A model generated the notes under the pieces. The model did no database searches and was not told where the DNA came from. It saw only the letters and a program-made list of their open reading frames with translations. Of a stretch of DNA of 64,000 bases, positions 1-11,693 are shown piece by piece. The translations under genes and the position numbers were made by a program. Position 1 is the stretch's first letter; the number at the start of each line of letters is the position of its first letter. The stretch comes from Crambe crambe (Eukaryota; Porifera; Demospongiae; Poecilosclerida; Crambeidae): positions 2,108,001-2,172,000 of the forward strand of contig OZ004589.1 of NCBI GenBank assembly GCA_963924555.1, in the 5' to 3' direction.

Positions 1-720
1 CAAATATTCCAGTGTATCCAGCAATCTTTACCTAATATCCAAAATAATTGACCATCTTCTGGAACACGGAAGAAGACTGCCTAAATCCGCCCCTGGTGTA
101 TGCAGGGACAGATGAAAAAGTATTTATTATTAATTCTCCTGGCCAGCTCAATGGCATAGCAATAACTTTAGCAGACCAATGATTATCTCTTTTTACATCG
201 ACTCTTTAGAGGATTGACGAGTAGAAAAGATCGTAGCTGGTAGAATTTGGAGTGCAGATATGCTTACTGTAGCTTAAGTGGTTCGCGAGATGTGGTTGTC
301 TAAGAAGAGTAAAAGAAGAATCCAGCAACTTACCTGCTTGCCGCATTTCTGAAACAGTAAGCTCCCTGATCCTAAAACTTGTTCTGCACTTCATAGTATG
401 CTCTAGTAAGAAGGATAATCATTCACAGTAACTTTTGTTAAGTCCAAGTGGGGGAACTGAAATTTCACTTTTCTTATGCTTCTATTACACTAAAGATCTT
501 GCTGGATTATAAAACGACCATAGTACTTACAAATCTGTTATTACTTTGTAAAGTCCTGTGTGACTAGGAATTGTATTATTTGACTAGTGTATAGTGTATA
601 GTTTGAATATCAGAGAGTGTGGTAGCACTCTCTATATAGGGTTAGTACGGAATGGGCGTGGCTTCTCTCATTAGAACAATACAAACTAGACTCTCTGTAT
701 CTCTTCTATTCTTGGTACAG
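1..720. other. Intergenic or intronic DNA, no gene seen
   Basis: No convincing coding exon is visible. The only open frames are short and have no family resemblance or conserved splice context. The last 70 bases are pyrimidine-rich and end in a good 3' splice site (TTCTTGGTACAG) just before the candidate exon at 721. Confidence 0.4.
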
Positions 721-825
721 GCTCAACTAAACTTCTTACATCTGGAAAACAATGCAGAAGATGATGATATAACCGCTCAAACTCCTCCAGAAAAGCGTCA
801 ACGATCGGTACCAGCCGCCACCTAA
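721..825 (+). CDS. Candidate terminal exon of an unidentified upstream gene
   Basis: An open stretch of 34 codons plus a TAA stop follows a pyrimidine-rich tract and an AG acceptor. It reads as an acidic patch (NAEDDD) followed by a basic nuclear-localisation-like motif (PPEKRQR). A CAT microsatellite (about 849-870) and an AATAAA polyadenylation signal (about 877) follow the stop, as expected for a last exon. No protein family is recognised and the 5' exons would lie outside the window, so this is a splice-context prediction only. It could equally be chance open sequence. Confidence 0.3.
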   Translation, partial: AQLNFLHLENNAEDDDITAQTPPEKRQRSVPAAT

Positions 826-1034
826 ATCTAAAATTTTTATGATTCGTTCATCATCATCATCATCATCATCAGATTCAATAAAAATTCTTTGACGGCTGTA
901 ATCCTTTCACATACGACAATGAAATTCATATCAACTTGTGCAGTTATAACCACACAATGTGCTTTTACCATCGTTATATCCACAGTTTCCCTTCAAAACA
1001 ATCACTGACTCATATCAAACGACTTTTCATTATA

Positions 1035-1417
1035 CGCAGTGTCTACTGAGCCGGTACCGGCATCGGAATTTTCTTCTTGGAGTGCCGGCAGGACAATAAT
1101 AGCTAATACATAGACCAGCGAACCTACTATTCACGCACTGTTGTGACTCCAAGGCTAGGCAACACTCGCCCAAAGGGCTCCCTAAGGCGACCAAAGAGCT
1201 TGAGGTTAGAAGTATAAATATCGCTTTCAAACAGATATTTGCAGCGTTGCCACTGTGGCGCATCGGTTAGTGCCGTGTGCTATTGAACGTGCTGTCTCGG
1301 GTTCGATTCCTGAATTGGACATTTTTTTCTTTTTCAATCTTTGAAAATTTTCTAAGTGTCCTGCCGGCACTCCACAAAGAAAATTCCGATGCCGGTACCG
1401 GCTCAGTAGACACTGTG
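1035..1417. mobile_element. Mutator-type foldback (MITE-like) element, about 383 bp
   Basis: The two ends form long terminal inverted repeats. About 57 of the first 60 bases (CGCAGTGTCTACTGAGCCGG...) match the reverse complement of the last 60 (...CTCAGTAGACACTGTG). The nine bases TTCATTATA lie directly outside both ends (1026-1034 and 1418-1426), as a target-site duplication would. Long TIRs plus a 9-bp duplication are the signature of Mutator-like elements (established knowledge); the assignment is inference, since no transposase is present. The interior contains a tRNA-Asn-like sequence with pol III box A and box B. Confidence 0.75.
1249..1320 (+). pseudogene. tRNA-Asn-like relic inside the foldback element
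   Basis: The 72-nt stretch closely follows the layout of metazoan tRNA-Asn: box A (TGGCGCATCGGTTAGTGC), an anticodon-arm region reminiscent of GCTGTTAAC but altered, and box B (GGGTTCGATTCC). The D and T arms can pair. The acceptor stem does not pair well and the anticodon loop is enlarged, so a working tRNA is unlikely. It is probably a captured or SINE-derived tRNA that supplied pol III promoter boxes to the element. Confidence 0.6.
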
Positions 1418-1875
1418 TTCATTATAACTATGTCAGCCAATTTAAAATGACATCATTTATCATGTGCGCGCATCTGTCACTATCACATGCACGTATGCAA
1501 AAGCCCTATATGCTAACTTCAACCAGACTTACTGACTGGAGGCACCAGTCCCTAAAGTTACAAACAGGCTCCATGGCTACTACTGCAACTGATAAAGGAT
1601 ACTCTTGGTTTCAATTCATGGCCTGACTTACCAAGGGGGGGTTTTCATTCAGAAACAGGGTGAAGGAAAGAGTCGCGCTAGAATTTTCGTTCCATGCAGA
1701 GTCATTCGTACAATAGGAAATCATTCAGTAATTGAACAATGTTTAGAACTAACAGCTAAAAGAGAAATGGTGAAAAATAATCTAAATCCATTTCATATGA
1801 GAGGGGAATACAAACTATAGTATTTGTAGTAGCAGGAAAGAGACTTTCTTTAGTTCGATAATGTTTACTCTTATC
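1418..1875. repeat. 3' flank of MCO1, duplicated downstream of MCO2
   Basis: No gene is seen. About 1680-1850 resembles 6600-6830 (shared GCTAGAATTTTC, AATAGGAAATCATTCAG and related blocks), each lying just beyond the 3' end of an MCO gene. The MCO1/MCO2 tandem duplication therefore included downstream DNA. Confidence 0.6.
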
Positions 1876-4212
1876 TCAATTTGGATAAAGCACAGCAGTA
1901 GCCATGATATAAATGAGGGTCAGAATACTCAGAGGTTTAATAGCATAGGCAGAACAGGTTCCCTTATGGTTGTTGTAGTCTTCAATGGTCCACTCGAAAT
2001 TACCGTGCTTTTCGATCTTGTTTGGAGGGCAACTGTGTTGAGTGTATGGGTATTCTTCTATTAGCACCCCCATGCCTTCCAGCTGATGCACCTCAATATG
2101 ACAATGGAGGAACCAGTAGCCTGGATTATCAGCCTTAAAGACAACTACCACGTATCCACCAGCTGGAACAATCACCGTGTCTTTCTGAATGGCAGTATTA
2201 CGGATGCGGCCATTTGTCCCAGCTTTGTTCATCACAGCCATTGGAGTTACTCCACCTTTCCATCGTGGATCTCTACACATCAGATCTTCTCTACAATCGA
2301 TATCCGGCGAGTTTCCTTGGAGTATTCCATTGGAAGAATAGTTTCCATGTTCAATATGCACTATGTGAAAACTATGTCCATGAAGATGTATAGGATGAGA
2401 AAATGCAGTTGTTGCCCTAAATACCATCATGATCGTTGGTACTTGACCAGATCTAAAGTTATCATTTTCGGCAATTTTTTCAACATATGTGCACTTGCAA
2501 TCAGTTGAAGATGATTCTCGCATACACTTGTTACAAGTATCCACATTATCATTAGTGTCTCTCTGATCTCGGGCAAGTTGTCCACAGTTGGTCTGATAGG
2601 GAGTAATGGGCAATTGAAAATTTCTACCACTAACTGCACTGGTCGTGCTCTCCCCTTCGAAACCAAAGTTGAAGAATTTCACGTTATCGGTGGTGGTGGT
2701 GAACTCTGGAAGGTTTTCATTACTGAGAGGCATAAGAGGTGTCAAGTCAGTCAGATGTATGCAAGAGGTATATATATTTTCTGTGAAATTCCTGAATGGA
2801 CAATTAAGGACCACACAGTTTTTCTGTGCTGTGCATGGACGTGAAGATGATCTCACTCCTGAATATCCATTGATCCAAAGTGAGGGTGGAACAGATGAGT
2901 ACCTCAATACTGCAAAAGCTGTATTACGATTACCCCTGATTTGATCCAGTGTTTGAGCACGGATCCAGTAATTATTAGGTGAAATATTATTAGTGTCCAC
3001 AAGGAAATCGTATCTTTCTCCACTATGCACGATTATGAAGTCGACATCCACCGGAGTGATGAAATGTCCGTCAGTTGCTATCACTCGTAGAATGTGTTGA
3101 TCAATAGAGAATTTATAGGCATATAAGCTCTGAGCACCAATGACTCTAAATCGATAGATGCTTTCGTGAGTGACAGTGAATTCACTGAGGGGTGTATAAA
3201 GATTTAATTGACCATCCATTCTTCCTCTTCCATTGATGAGACCGGACCAGTATGGAACTGGCCCCACTTCAACACCATCCGCACTTCTACTTCGGCCGCT
3301 TAGTACAGAGGTACTATTTGGAACATCTCCAAGATTTGTCATTCTATAGAATCCAAGGGTGGAATGGATTTTCACAAAGAGATCTAGTGATGCCTCTCTT
3401 TGCCAATCCAAAAGTGTCAATGTATGATTCTCAGGAAGGTCAATTATGTTATCACCTCGGGCTATGTCATCTGGCTTAATCAATGGTTCTATTATATTCC
3501 GAAACCTGTTATCTTTCTCACGAACAACCAAACCTCCAAATAGTCCATCAGTCCTTTGTGCTCCAACGTGTGAGTGATACCAGTGGGTTCCAGCAGGTGT
3601 GGCCCTGAAAACATAGTCAAAGAAAGCACCAGGGCCGATAGGATACTGCGAAATGAAACCCACTCCATCCATCCATGGTTTGTTTCTCTGATGCATTCCA
3701 TGCCAGTGGATGGTAATTCCTTCACTGGTGAGACGATTGTACACACGGACTTTGACAAGTTTATCTTCAGTAACGATCAGAGTGGGACCAGGAATACGAC
3801 CATTCACTGCTATATACTTGCGGTACGAAACTCCATCTACTGTCATGGGTATACTGCAGTTTCTGCTGGTAAAATCCTCATCATTACTTAGACTTCCCAA
3901 ATAGCATTGTCCTCTACGTTCAGGACTACTTGAAGTGGACGGAACAGATGGATGATACCCTAAGCGATCAATGTAATAAACAGTACCAGGTGTACCCCTG
4001 ATCAGCAGGTCGCCATCTTGGTCTTTTGCATAGCTGGTGAAGGTTTGCAACTCTTCTATCTGCAGTTCAAACTCACATGTTGTGAAGTTTACAGGGCAAT
4101 CACATGCTTCTTGCTGATCTGGGCAAGGAACTTTTTCACTCTGTCCAGGTTGGAATTGTTGGAACTGGAAAATGAGAAGCAAAACAATGAGCATTCTTGC
4201 TTTTTGCATCAA
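1876..4212 (-). CDS. MCO1: secreted laccase-like multicopper oxidase, intronless
   Basis: The 778-residue single-exon ORF has a signal peptide (about 1-25), then a short Cys-rich segment (CPDQQEACDCP). Three cupredoxin regions follow with all four copper motifs: HWHG at 169, HWYHSH at 210, HPIHLHGH at 606 and HCHIEVHQLEGM at 703. These give eight trinuclear-cluster histidines and the type 1 set His606, Cys704, His709, with Met714 as probable axial ligand. Family members oxidise phenols or metal ions with one-electron steps and reduce O2 to water. The last 20 residues are hydrophobic with no basic tail, which suggests a GPI anchor (inference). It is the nearest paralogue of MCO2. Substrate cannot be told from sequence. 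Confidence 0.93.
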   Translation of the reverse strand: MMQKARMLIVLLLIFQFQQFQPGQSEKVPCPDQQEACDCPVNFTTCEFELQIEELQTFTSYAKDQDGDLLIRGTPGTVYYIDRLGYHPSVPSTSSSPERRGQCYLGSLSNDEDFTSRNCSIPMTVDGVSYRKYIAVNGRIPGPTLIVTEDKLVKVRVYNRLTSEGITIHWHGMHQRNKPWMDGVGFISQYPIGPGAFFDYVFRATPAGTHWYHSHVGAQRTDGLFGGLVVREKDNRFRNIIEPLIKPDDIARGDNIIDLPENHTLTLLDWQREASLDLFVKIHSTLGFYRMTNLGDVPNSTSVLSGRSRSADGVEVGPVPYWSGLINGRGRMDGQLNLYTPLSEFTVTHESIYRFRVIGAQSLYAYKFSIDQHILRVIATDGHFITPVDVDFIIVHSGERYDFLVDTNNISPNNYWIRAQTLDQIRGNRNTAFAVLRYSSVPPSLWINGYSGVRSSSRPCTAQKNCVVLNCPFRNFTENIYTSCIHLTDLTPLMPLSNENLPEFTTTTDNVKFFNFGFEGESTTSAVSGRNFQLPITPYQTNCGQLARDQRDTNDNVDTCNKCMRESSSTDCKCTYVEKIAENDNFRSGQVPTIMMVFRATTAFSHPIHLHGHSFHIVHIEHGNYSSNGILQGNSPDIDCREDLMCRDPRWKGGVTPMAVMNKAGTNGRIRNTAIQKDTVIVPAGGYVVVVFKADNPGYWFLHCHIEVHQLEGMGVLIEEYPYTQHSCPPNKIEKHGNFEWTIEDYNNHKGTCSAYAIKPLSILTLIYIMATAVLYPN

Positions 4213-6843
4213 GTATAGTATAGTATCCTTGTAGTTCTGATGTACAATATTTTTTATTTAGCTATTTAGTATTACAGCAATCCTCTTGTGGGTGGACGAG
4301 TGACCATATGATTGTGAAATGTGATATAGCAATTCTCTTGTTGACTGAGAGCTATGAATGACAGTGATCATGATGTGATATAGCAATTCTCTGTTGGGTG
4401 GACCAGTGACAAAAAAATGGGCGTAATGATTAGCAGTGATTATGATAATCCTTTTAAGCACCAAGTATTGATCTGTGGTCATCATCATTATTTTGACCTG
4501 CATGTACCGTATTTCATCAACTATATTAGTAAAATCCTTCAGGGAAATGCAAAGCATTTTGGCAAGTGAAGCTTTGACGTCACCATAATATTATTGCAAA
4601 GGACAGAACCAGAAAAACGTATGTACGACAATAATTATGTATATTATTAATAACACCCTCTCATTCGACCCCCTAGTGGCTTGCTTCATTTGCAATTACT
4701 GTATTTCGAAGTTTTTACTTTCATAATTGCAAGATGGATACACACATGTTCATGTCATAACAGCTAACTGAGTTGAGCAGATACTAATATATACATGAAA
4801 AATATAAAGCTTGATAGCATAATAAGTCCACTGAACAGCTGCAAATTACATACAAAGAAAAAAAATAGATTCTTCTGCATAACTATGAGAGTCCCTATGG
4901 CTGTTTAGAGAGCATTCAGCTAGTATGCATAAAGGCTATATACTAGTCTATATAGCTCATTATTAATTCTGGTGTTTGTCCTTCTACTTTATATCTGCAT
5001 CTGTAGTCTCTTACCTTATCACCTATTTCACTCAATTTGAAGGCCTGAAGTTTATATGTATGTATGTATGTATACATGTGACATTACAAATATCATGTAT
5101 AGTAGCTTTAATCCTACAATCATGATTGATCATGACATAGCAGCCTGCTTTATAAAGCTGCAGGCTACCTTAATATCAGCTAGTATCATACCTAACCAGT
5201 TGCACTTTTTAGTCTACACTTTCTGGCTACTACTTGGGTAAAATTGGTCCCGACATTTTGTACCAACTTTTAAGTTAGAAATTACTTTGTGTTGTAGTGG
5301 ATACAAATCCACTGCAAATTACATAATTATGAAAGAAAAAGACTCTATTATACTACATAATTGTAATGTGGTGTGGTCTAAATAGAGGTACTGATACATA
5401 GTATATATGCATGTACTACAGTAGATTCCAGTGATCTTGCAACATGAAATCCAAACCACCAAAACCAAAATTTACATAGCCTCCTTTCAAATGGCTTTGG
5501 AGTTGGGCTACTTGAAAGGAGGCTGAGTTTTGCTGTTATCATTTGGAGTTTTATCATAGGACATATTCATTGTGGTTATCTTGATCTCATGGGTGGGTAA
5601 TATCAGCATAATTATTCTTTTGCCCCAGGGATACAAAAGGTGTTGTAATTAAGGAGGCATGGCTTTATAATGTTTGATGCTGGGAAGATACTTTATTCTT
5701 CCCTGTAGAACACCTTTAAAAATAGTTCATTGATTGATTCTAGCTAATGGAATCCAATTCTGCAACATTCTGAATTGTAGGCACTATAGGCTTTTGCATG
5801 CAGTTCTGTATATTTCATTCAGCCTGCAGCCTTGTGGAATATTCCCACCTTTGGTGTGGATTCCGAGGTGTTCAGATTGTAGCTTTACACTATTGTCTGC
5901 CTATTCCAAGTGCAAATTCCAAACTCCTCTCCTGCAAGCCTCAACTTGTTTAGAGGTATGACAGACTGTACTGTGTTGGCAGGTATAATCACATGACAAA
6001 TCACATGTAGTTGACATTTGATGACATAGCACTGAATTGAATTTGTATAACACCTACGTAATAGTATCATGCCAACAGGAAGATGGCCGGACAAACTGCA
6101 GTGTTGTCTGGACATTTGTCCTATGTCATATTTGCCCTTGTAACTATGTATGATTATATATAAGAGTCTCCAGGTTTTCATTTTGACCTGTGATTTTCAA
6201 AGTCCTACGATGCACTTTTCTCTGATATTACATGGCAATGCCACATGCAAGTGTAGCTAGCACTGCATGGCTATAGCTATGATAAGTTGATATGTGGAAC
6301 TATCCTTGTAACTTATCGAGGGAAGCTGAATGGACCTCTTTTTCAATGCAGCTACTTTAGTCAAATCTTTGATGTGTATGCTTCTGGATTATAAAACCAC
6401 AAAGCTGAGGTCTTCATGTGTGTGGTTTTATATCCATCCTGTCTGTGGTTGTCTTAAATAATATTCATCATGCTTGTGGTCCTGGCAAGAATAAAAAACT
6501 AATATCTGTTATGCCTCCCTAAGTGGCTTGTTGTGTGGTTGTATGGATGAATGTTACGATTTGGCTCATATACCTGTACAACTAGACAACAAGTCAGGTA
6601 AACAAGCTAGAATTTTCATTCTATGTAGAGTCATTCATACAATAGGAAATCATTCAGCAATTGAACAGTGTGTAGAACTAACAGTTAAAATAGCAGTAAC
6701 TCTAAATCCATTTTCATATGATAGCTAGCATAGTAAAGAAACTAGACTTGCTGGGGAAAACAAACTATAAACTTTCTTGTGTGTTCATAGTAACAGGAAA
6801 GAGATATTAGACTTTCTTTAATTCGATAATGTTTACTCTTAAC
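4213..6843. other. MCO1-MCO2 intergenic region
   Basis: No gene is seen in 2.6 kb. It holds a degenerate ~60-bp tandem repeat at about 4271-4413 (units containing TATAGCAATTCTCTTGTGGG) and a perfect 13-bp hairpin (AGCCTCCTTTCAA at 5478-5490, complement at 5512-5524). The 3' flank copy shared with MCO1 is at about 6600-6830. The MCO1 promoter should lie just right of 4212. Confidence 0.6.
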
Positions 6844-9186
6844 TCAATAAAGCATAGCAGTAGCCATGATATAAATGAGGGTCAGAATACTCAGAGGTTT
6901 AATAGCATAGGCAGAACAGGTTCCCTTATGGTTGTTGTAGTCGACAAAGGTCCACTCGAAATTACCGTGCTCTTCGATCTTGTTTGGAGGGCAACTGTGT
7001 TGAGTGTATGGGTATTCTTCTATTAGCACCCCCATGCCTTCCAGCTGGTGTACCTCGATATGACAATGGAGGAACCAGTAGCCTGGATTATCAGCTTTAA
7101 AGGCAACCACCACGTATCCACCAGCTGGAACAATCACCGTGTCTTTCTGAATGGCAGTATTACGGATGCGGCCATTTGCCCCAGCCTTGTTCCTCAAGGG
7201 TATTGGAATTACTCCACCAGTCCATTGTGGATTTCTACACATCAAATCTCCTCTGCAATCAATATCTGGCGAGTTTCCTTGGAGTGTTCCATTGGGGAAA
7301 TACCTTCCATGTCCGATATGCACAATATGGAAGCTATGCCCATGAAGATGTATGGGATGAGAAAATGAATTTAATCCTTCCTCATGATCTCCTGTTGCAC
7401 TAAATACCATCATGATTGTTGGTTCTTGACCAGGTTTAAACTTTTCATTTTCGGCAATTTTTTCAACATACGTGCACTTGCAATCGGCTGAGGATGATTC
7501 TTGCATGCACTTGTTACAAGTGTCCACGTTATCATTAGTGTCTCTCTGATCTCGGGCAAATTGTCCGCAGTTGGTCTGATAGGGAGTAATGGGCAGTTGA
7601 AAATTTCTACCACTAACTGCACTGGTCGTGCTCTCCCCTTCGAAACCAAAATTGAAGAATTTCACGTTATCGGCGGTGGTGGTGAACTCTGGAAGGTCTT
7701 CATTACTGAGAGGGATAAGAGGTGTCAAGTCAGTCAGGTGTATGCAAAAGTAATTTGTATCATTCCTGAATGGGCAATTAAGGACCACACAGGGCTGTTG
7801 TGTGCAATCACGTGATGAAGATGTCACTCCCGAGTATCTATTGGTCCAATCTATGGGTGCAGTTGAGTATTTCAATACTGCAAGGGCTGAATGATCCTCC
7901 CCTTGTTCCAGTGTTTGAGCACGGATCCAGTAATTATTAGGTGAAATATTATTAGTGTCCACAAGGAAATCGTATCTTTCTCCACTATGCACGATTATGA
8001 AGTCGACATCCACCGGAGTGATGAAATGACCGTCAGTTGCTATCACTCGTAGAGTGTGTTGATCAATAGAAAATTTATAGGCATATAAGCTCTGAGCACC
8101 AATGATTCTGAATCGATAGACGCTTTCGTGAGTGACAGTGAATTCACTGAGGGGTGTATAAATGTTACTGGCCCTCCTTCCTCTTCCATTGATGAGACCA
8201 GACCAGTATGGAACTGGCCCCACTTCAACACCATCTGCACTTCTACTTCGGCCGTCTGGTTCAGAGTTCCTCATTGGAACGTCTCCAAGATTTGTCATTC
8301 TATAGAATCCAAGGGTGGAATGGATTTTCACAAAGAGATCTAGTGATGCCTCTCTTTGCCAATCCAAAAGTGTCAATGTATGATTCTCAGGAAGGTCAAT
8401 TATGTTGTCACCTCGGGCTATGTCCTCTGGCATGATCAATGGTTCTATTATATTCCGGAACCTATTGTCCTTCTCACGAACAACCAAACCTCCAAATAGT
8501 CCATCAGTCCTTTGTGCTCCAACGTGTGAGTGGTACCAGTGGGTCCCAGCAGGTGTGGCCCTGAAAACATAGTCAAAGAAAGCACCAGGGCCGATAGGAT
8601 ACTGCGAAATGAAACCCACTCCGTCCATCCATGGTGTGTTTCTTTGATGCATTCCATGCCAGTGGATGGTAATTCCTTCGCTGGTGAGACGATTGTACAC
8701 ACGGACTTTGACGAGTTTATCTTCAGTAACGATCAGAGTGGGACCAGGAATACGACCGTTCACTGCAATATACCTGCGATACGAAACTCCATCTACTGTC
8801 ATGGGTATACTGCAGTTTCTGCTGGTAAAATCCTCAACATTAATTAGACTTCCCTCCAAATAGCATCGTCCTTGACGTTCAGGACTATTTGAATTGGACG
8901 GAACAGATGGATGGTAGCCGGTGCTATCAAGGAAATAAACATCACCAGGTGTGCCCCTGATCAGCAGGTCGCCATTTTGGTCTTTTGCATAGCTGGTGAA
9001 GGTTTGCAACTCTTCTATCTGCAGTTCAAACTCACATGTTGTGAAGCTTGCAGGGCAATCACATGCTTCTTGCTGATCTGGGCAAGGAACTTTCTCACTC
9101 TGTCCAGGTTGGAATTGTCGGAACTGGACAGCAAGAAGCAGGAGAAAGAACAGACCATTCATTCTTGCACTTTGCATAAATTCCAT
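6844..9186 (-). CDS. MCO2: secreted laccase-like multicopper oxidase, intronless
   Basis: The 780-residue ORF is a close paralogue of MCO1 across its whole length. It has a signal peptide (hydrophobic run about 12-22), the EKVPCPDQQEACDCP segment, HWHG near 175, HWYHSH, HPIHLHGHSFH and HCHIEVHQLEGM near 707. All type 1, 2 and 3 copper ligands are present. It differs from MCO1 mainly in the linker around residues 300-460 and before the HPIHLHGH motif (a DHEEGLN insertion). The C-terminal hydrophobic tail (LSILTLIYIMATAMLY) again suggests GPI anchoring. The Met start chosen is the first in frame; a start at residue 4 is also possible. Confidence 0.93.
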   Translation of the reverse strand: MEFMQSARMNGLFFLLLLAVQFRQFQPGQSEKVPCPDQQEACDCPASFTTCEFELQIEELQTFTSYAKDQNGDLLIRGTPGDVYFLDSTGYHPSVPSNSNSPERQGRCYLEGSLINVEDFTSRNCSIPMTVDGVSYRRYIAVNGRIPGPTLIVTEDKLVKVRVYNRLTSEGITIHWHGMHQRNTPWMDGVGFISQYPIGPGAFFDYVFRATPAGTHWYHSHVGAQRTDGLFGGLVVREKDNRFRNIIEPLIMPEDIARGDNIIDLPENHTLTLLDWQREASLDLFVKIHSTLGFYRMTNLGDVPMRNSEPDGRSRSADGVEVGPVPYWSGLINGRGRRASNIYTPLSEFTVTHESVYRFRIIGAQSLYAYKFSIDQHTLRVIATDGHFITPVDVDFIIVHSGERYDFLVDTNNISPNNYWIRAQTLEQGEDHSALAVLKYSTAPIDWTNRYSGVTSSSRDCTQQPCVVLNCPFRNDTNYFCIHLTDLTPLIPLSNEDLPEFTTTADNVKFFNFGFEGESTTSAVSGRNFQLPITPYQTNCGQFARDQRDTNDNVDTCNKCMQESSSADCKCTYVEKIAENEKFKPGQEPTIMMVFSATGDHEEGLNSFSHPIHLHGHSFHIVHIGHGRYFPNGTLQGNSPDIDCRGDLMCRNPQWTGGVIPIPLRNKAGANGRIRNTAIQKDTVIVPAGGYVVVAFKADNPGYWFLHCHIEVHQLEGMGVLIEEYPYTQHSCPPNKIEEHGNFEWTFVDYNNHKGTCSAYAIKPLSILTLIYIMATAMLY

Positions 9187-9885
9187 TCAGCAACAGAATG
9201 TCAGATACAATTAGACATACAGTTAATATGTTATTAATGGTGCAGTGTTCCTACTATTTGATGTATATTCTGTTAATTCCTTCCTGTATGGGAGGCCAGT
9301 GATGGAAAGCGGAGTGGGAATTGTAACTGGAGAGTGACACACATCTCAAGATTACTATAACCATAACCTTGTCTAATCATACTGGGTGGAAAATGGGAGT
9401 AGAACTTCACTTGATAAAAGCTGGACTGGAATGTGATAGTCTATTTCTATTGCTTGGATACTAGAAAATTATTCTGTGGATCTTACTAGCAAAACCTAAT
9501 TTATGTTTGAGGGTTGGTCTGTACCTGCAAGGTTGCCTGTTTTTCCACTTACTGGGTCAAGTGTGACATACTAGGCAACCAGGGTTTTAGTAGTTAAGAA
9601 GACTATGCCCACTTTGCTAGACCATGTGGCCACACAATCACAATCACAACATTTTTGATTTTGAATTGGAAATAATAACAACAATGTATGCACGTGTAAA
9701 TAGAGTCCTGGAGTCTTGGAGGGTGTTGAGCTTCCTTTAATTATACTTGAACCCTGTTAATTAACCCAGACTTTCTGTTTACTGTGTGTATGACTTTCAT
9801 AAAATCATAGCAGTGATTGAGTATTCTATAGGGAAGCACAAAGTGTGTATAACGAAAAGGTTAAGATTGCATTAATGGCACGCAG

Positions 9886-11648
9886 GGGCTCTTGGATTCT
9901 CAATGATTTTTATGCTCCCCATAGATGCCTGTTTCCTTACCCCCTGCCTATGTCTAATGCCGGACAATGGGGAAATGATTTCTGGTGGAATGGAATGCCT
10001 GAAATTGATAGCAGAGAAACAGAGCAATTCTGAAATGACACTCTTTGACAGGTGAGTACTCGTTACTTTAGTGTCTAGCTAGCTCATAACATTTAATAGT
10101 TATCATTGTGCTGTCATAAGAATCCAAAAAGATAGCAAATCTACTGAAAGGTTCAAAATTGGGAAATTTGATAACATTAATTAATAATGTTATTTTTTAA
10201 AAGCAAAAAAAAATCTACTATTCAATTCATAGTAGTATGTGGGGAAGCCTAGGGGGTGGAGTTTCATGGATTTTATGCAGTGGACAAATTTGAAATTGAA
10301 GCTTGATGGTATTATGTTATTGTGTTGCAGTTTGGTGGAGTCTTGCCAAGATCCCATGGTCTTCACCACTCTAGTGCTGATTCGGGTATTGCTAATGAAA
10401 AATAAGATCCCTGAGGGTACTTGGGACTTTGTACTCTGTACCCTGACCACCATCACACAGGTACTAAACATTCTTGGCTATTAATCCATAAACTCAAGAG
10501 TATTGGGGCTGAAATTGGGTGTGGAGATGACCCAACCATTATAGAACGCGTTTGAGGCGATTTCATGTTTGAGAAATGGGTAATGGAACTATATCCCACA
10601 CATGCTTCTGCAGAATCTCCCTTTTCTGCTATAGAGTACATACATAATTCAAGCCTGAATATATCACAGAAGTTATTATGGGTGCCACTAAAATATCCAA
10701 TATGGTGTGAAATACATACTATAAGTGTGCAGTGTGCACTTTCATTGCACACTTTCATATTGCAGTATAAAAAGCAGCTCAATACATATTATCTGGTATC
10801 TTTTATCATTGATGTTATTATGGCAGCTGGTAGCTGAGACGGACGTATCATGCAATGTGAACCTAACAGTGCTCCTTTGCACCATGTTGGATTTCTGTCA
10901 CGACATCTCTCTCTACTTTGCTTCCCCTCACTCCCACTCAGAACAATCGACAGAATGGGAGGAGTTCTTCCAACCTGCCCTACTTGAATGTCTCCTTCCT
11001 CTGTTAATGAAACGAGCTAGTGAGTTCAGAAGTACAATAATAAAACAGGATATGGATTAGGAAATTTCCATGTACGAAAATTGTATTGGTAATTGTATAA
11101 TATAAAGAACAAGCTTTTCTTTTTTTTTCTTAGCAATTTATAATGAACATACCCTAATAGATATACCCTAATAAATAGATCAGGTATGTTAGATTAGATA
11201 CCCTATAGACAGATTAGGGTATGTTATAAATTCCAGGAATTATGACATAGGAAGGGTATGAACCACAATTCCATGAAATTCACGAAAATTTTAGCCCACG
11301 GAAATTTCCTGCTATAAAATATTAACTTTAGCAATTCTAAATTGAAAATACCTTATTTAATAAGATTTCATAGTTTTTTATTCTATAAATTGTGCTTTCA
11401 ATCTACAGCTTCAGCAGCTACTGAGTATGAGAATGCCAGTCCTTGTCTGGTGCTGCAGAAGTACTACCTCTGTAGAGCTCTCAGTGGTCTTTCTCTCACA
11501 AGTGCACCTAGCAAACCTGTTGATCTGGAGGAACTAGTGGTTGACGTAATGGTGTCCAAGTTCTATCCCCAGCAAGTCATTGCTTATCAGTTGTCTCAAA
11601 GGTACAAACTTCGAGTGTCTCCCTCCTTTTCTGTACTTGGCTATTGTA

Positions 11649-11693
<45 letters not shown>

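Noticed and set aside
9845-10033. 62-codon ORF ([15 protein letters not shown]...)
   Set aside because: Another frame of the same DNA fits an in-phase upstream Listerin exon (9886-10051). The ORF itself shows no family resemblance.
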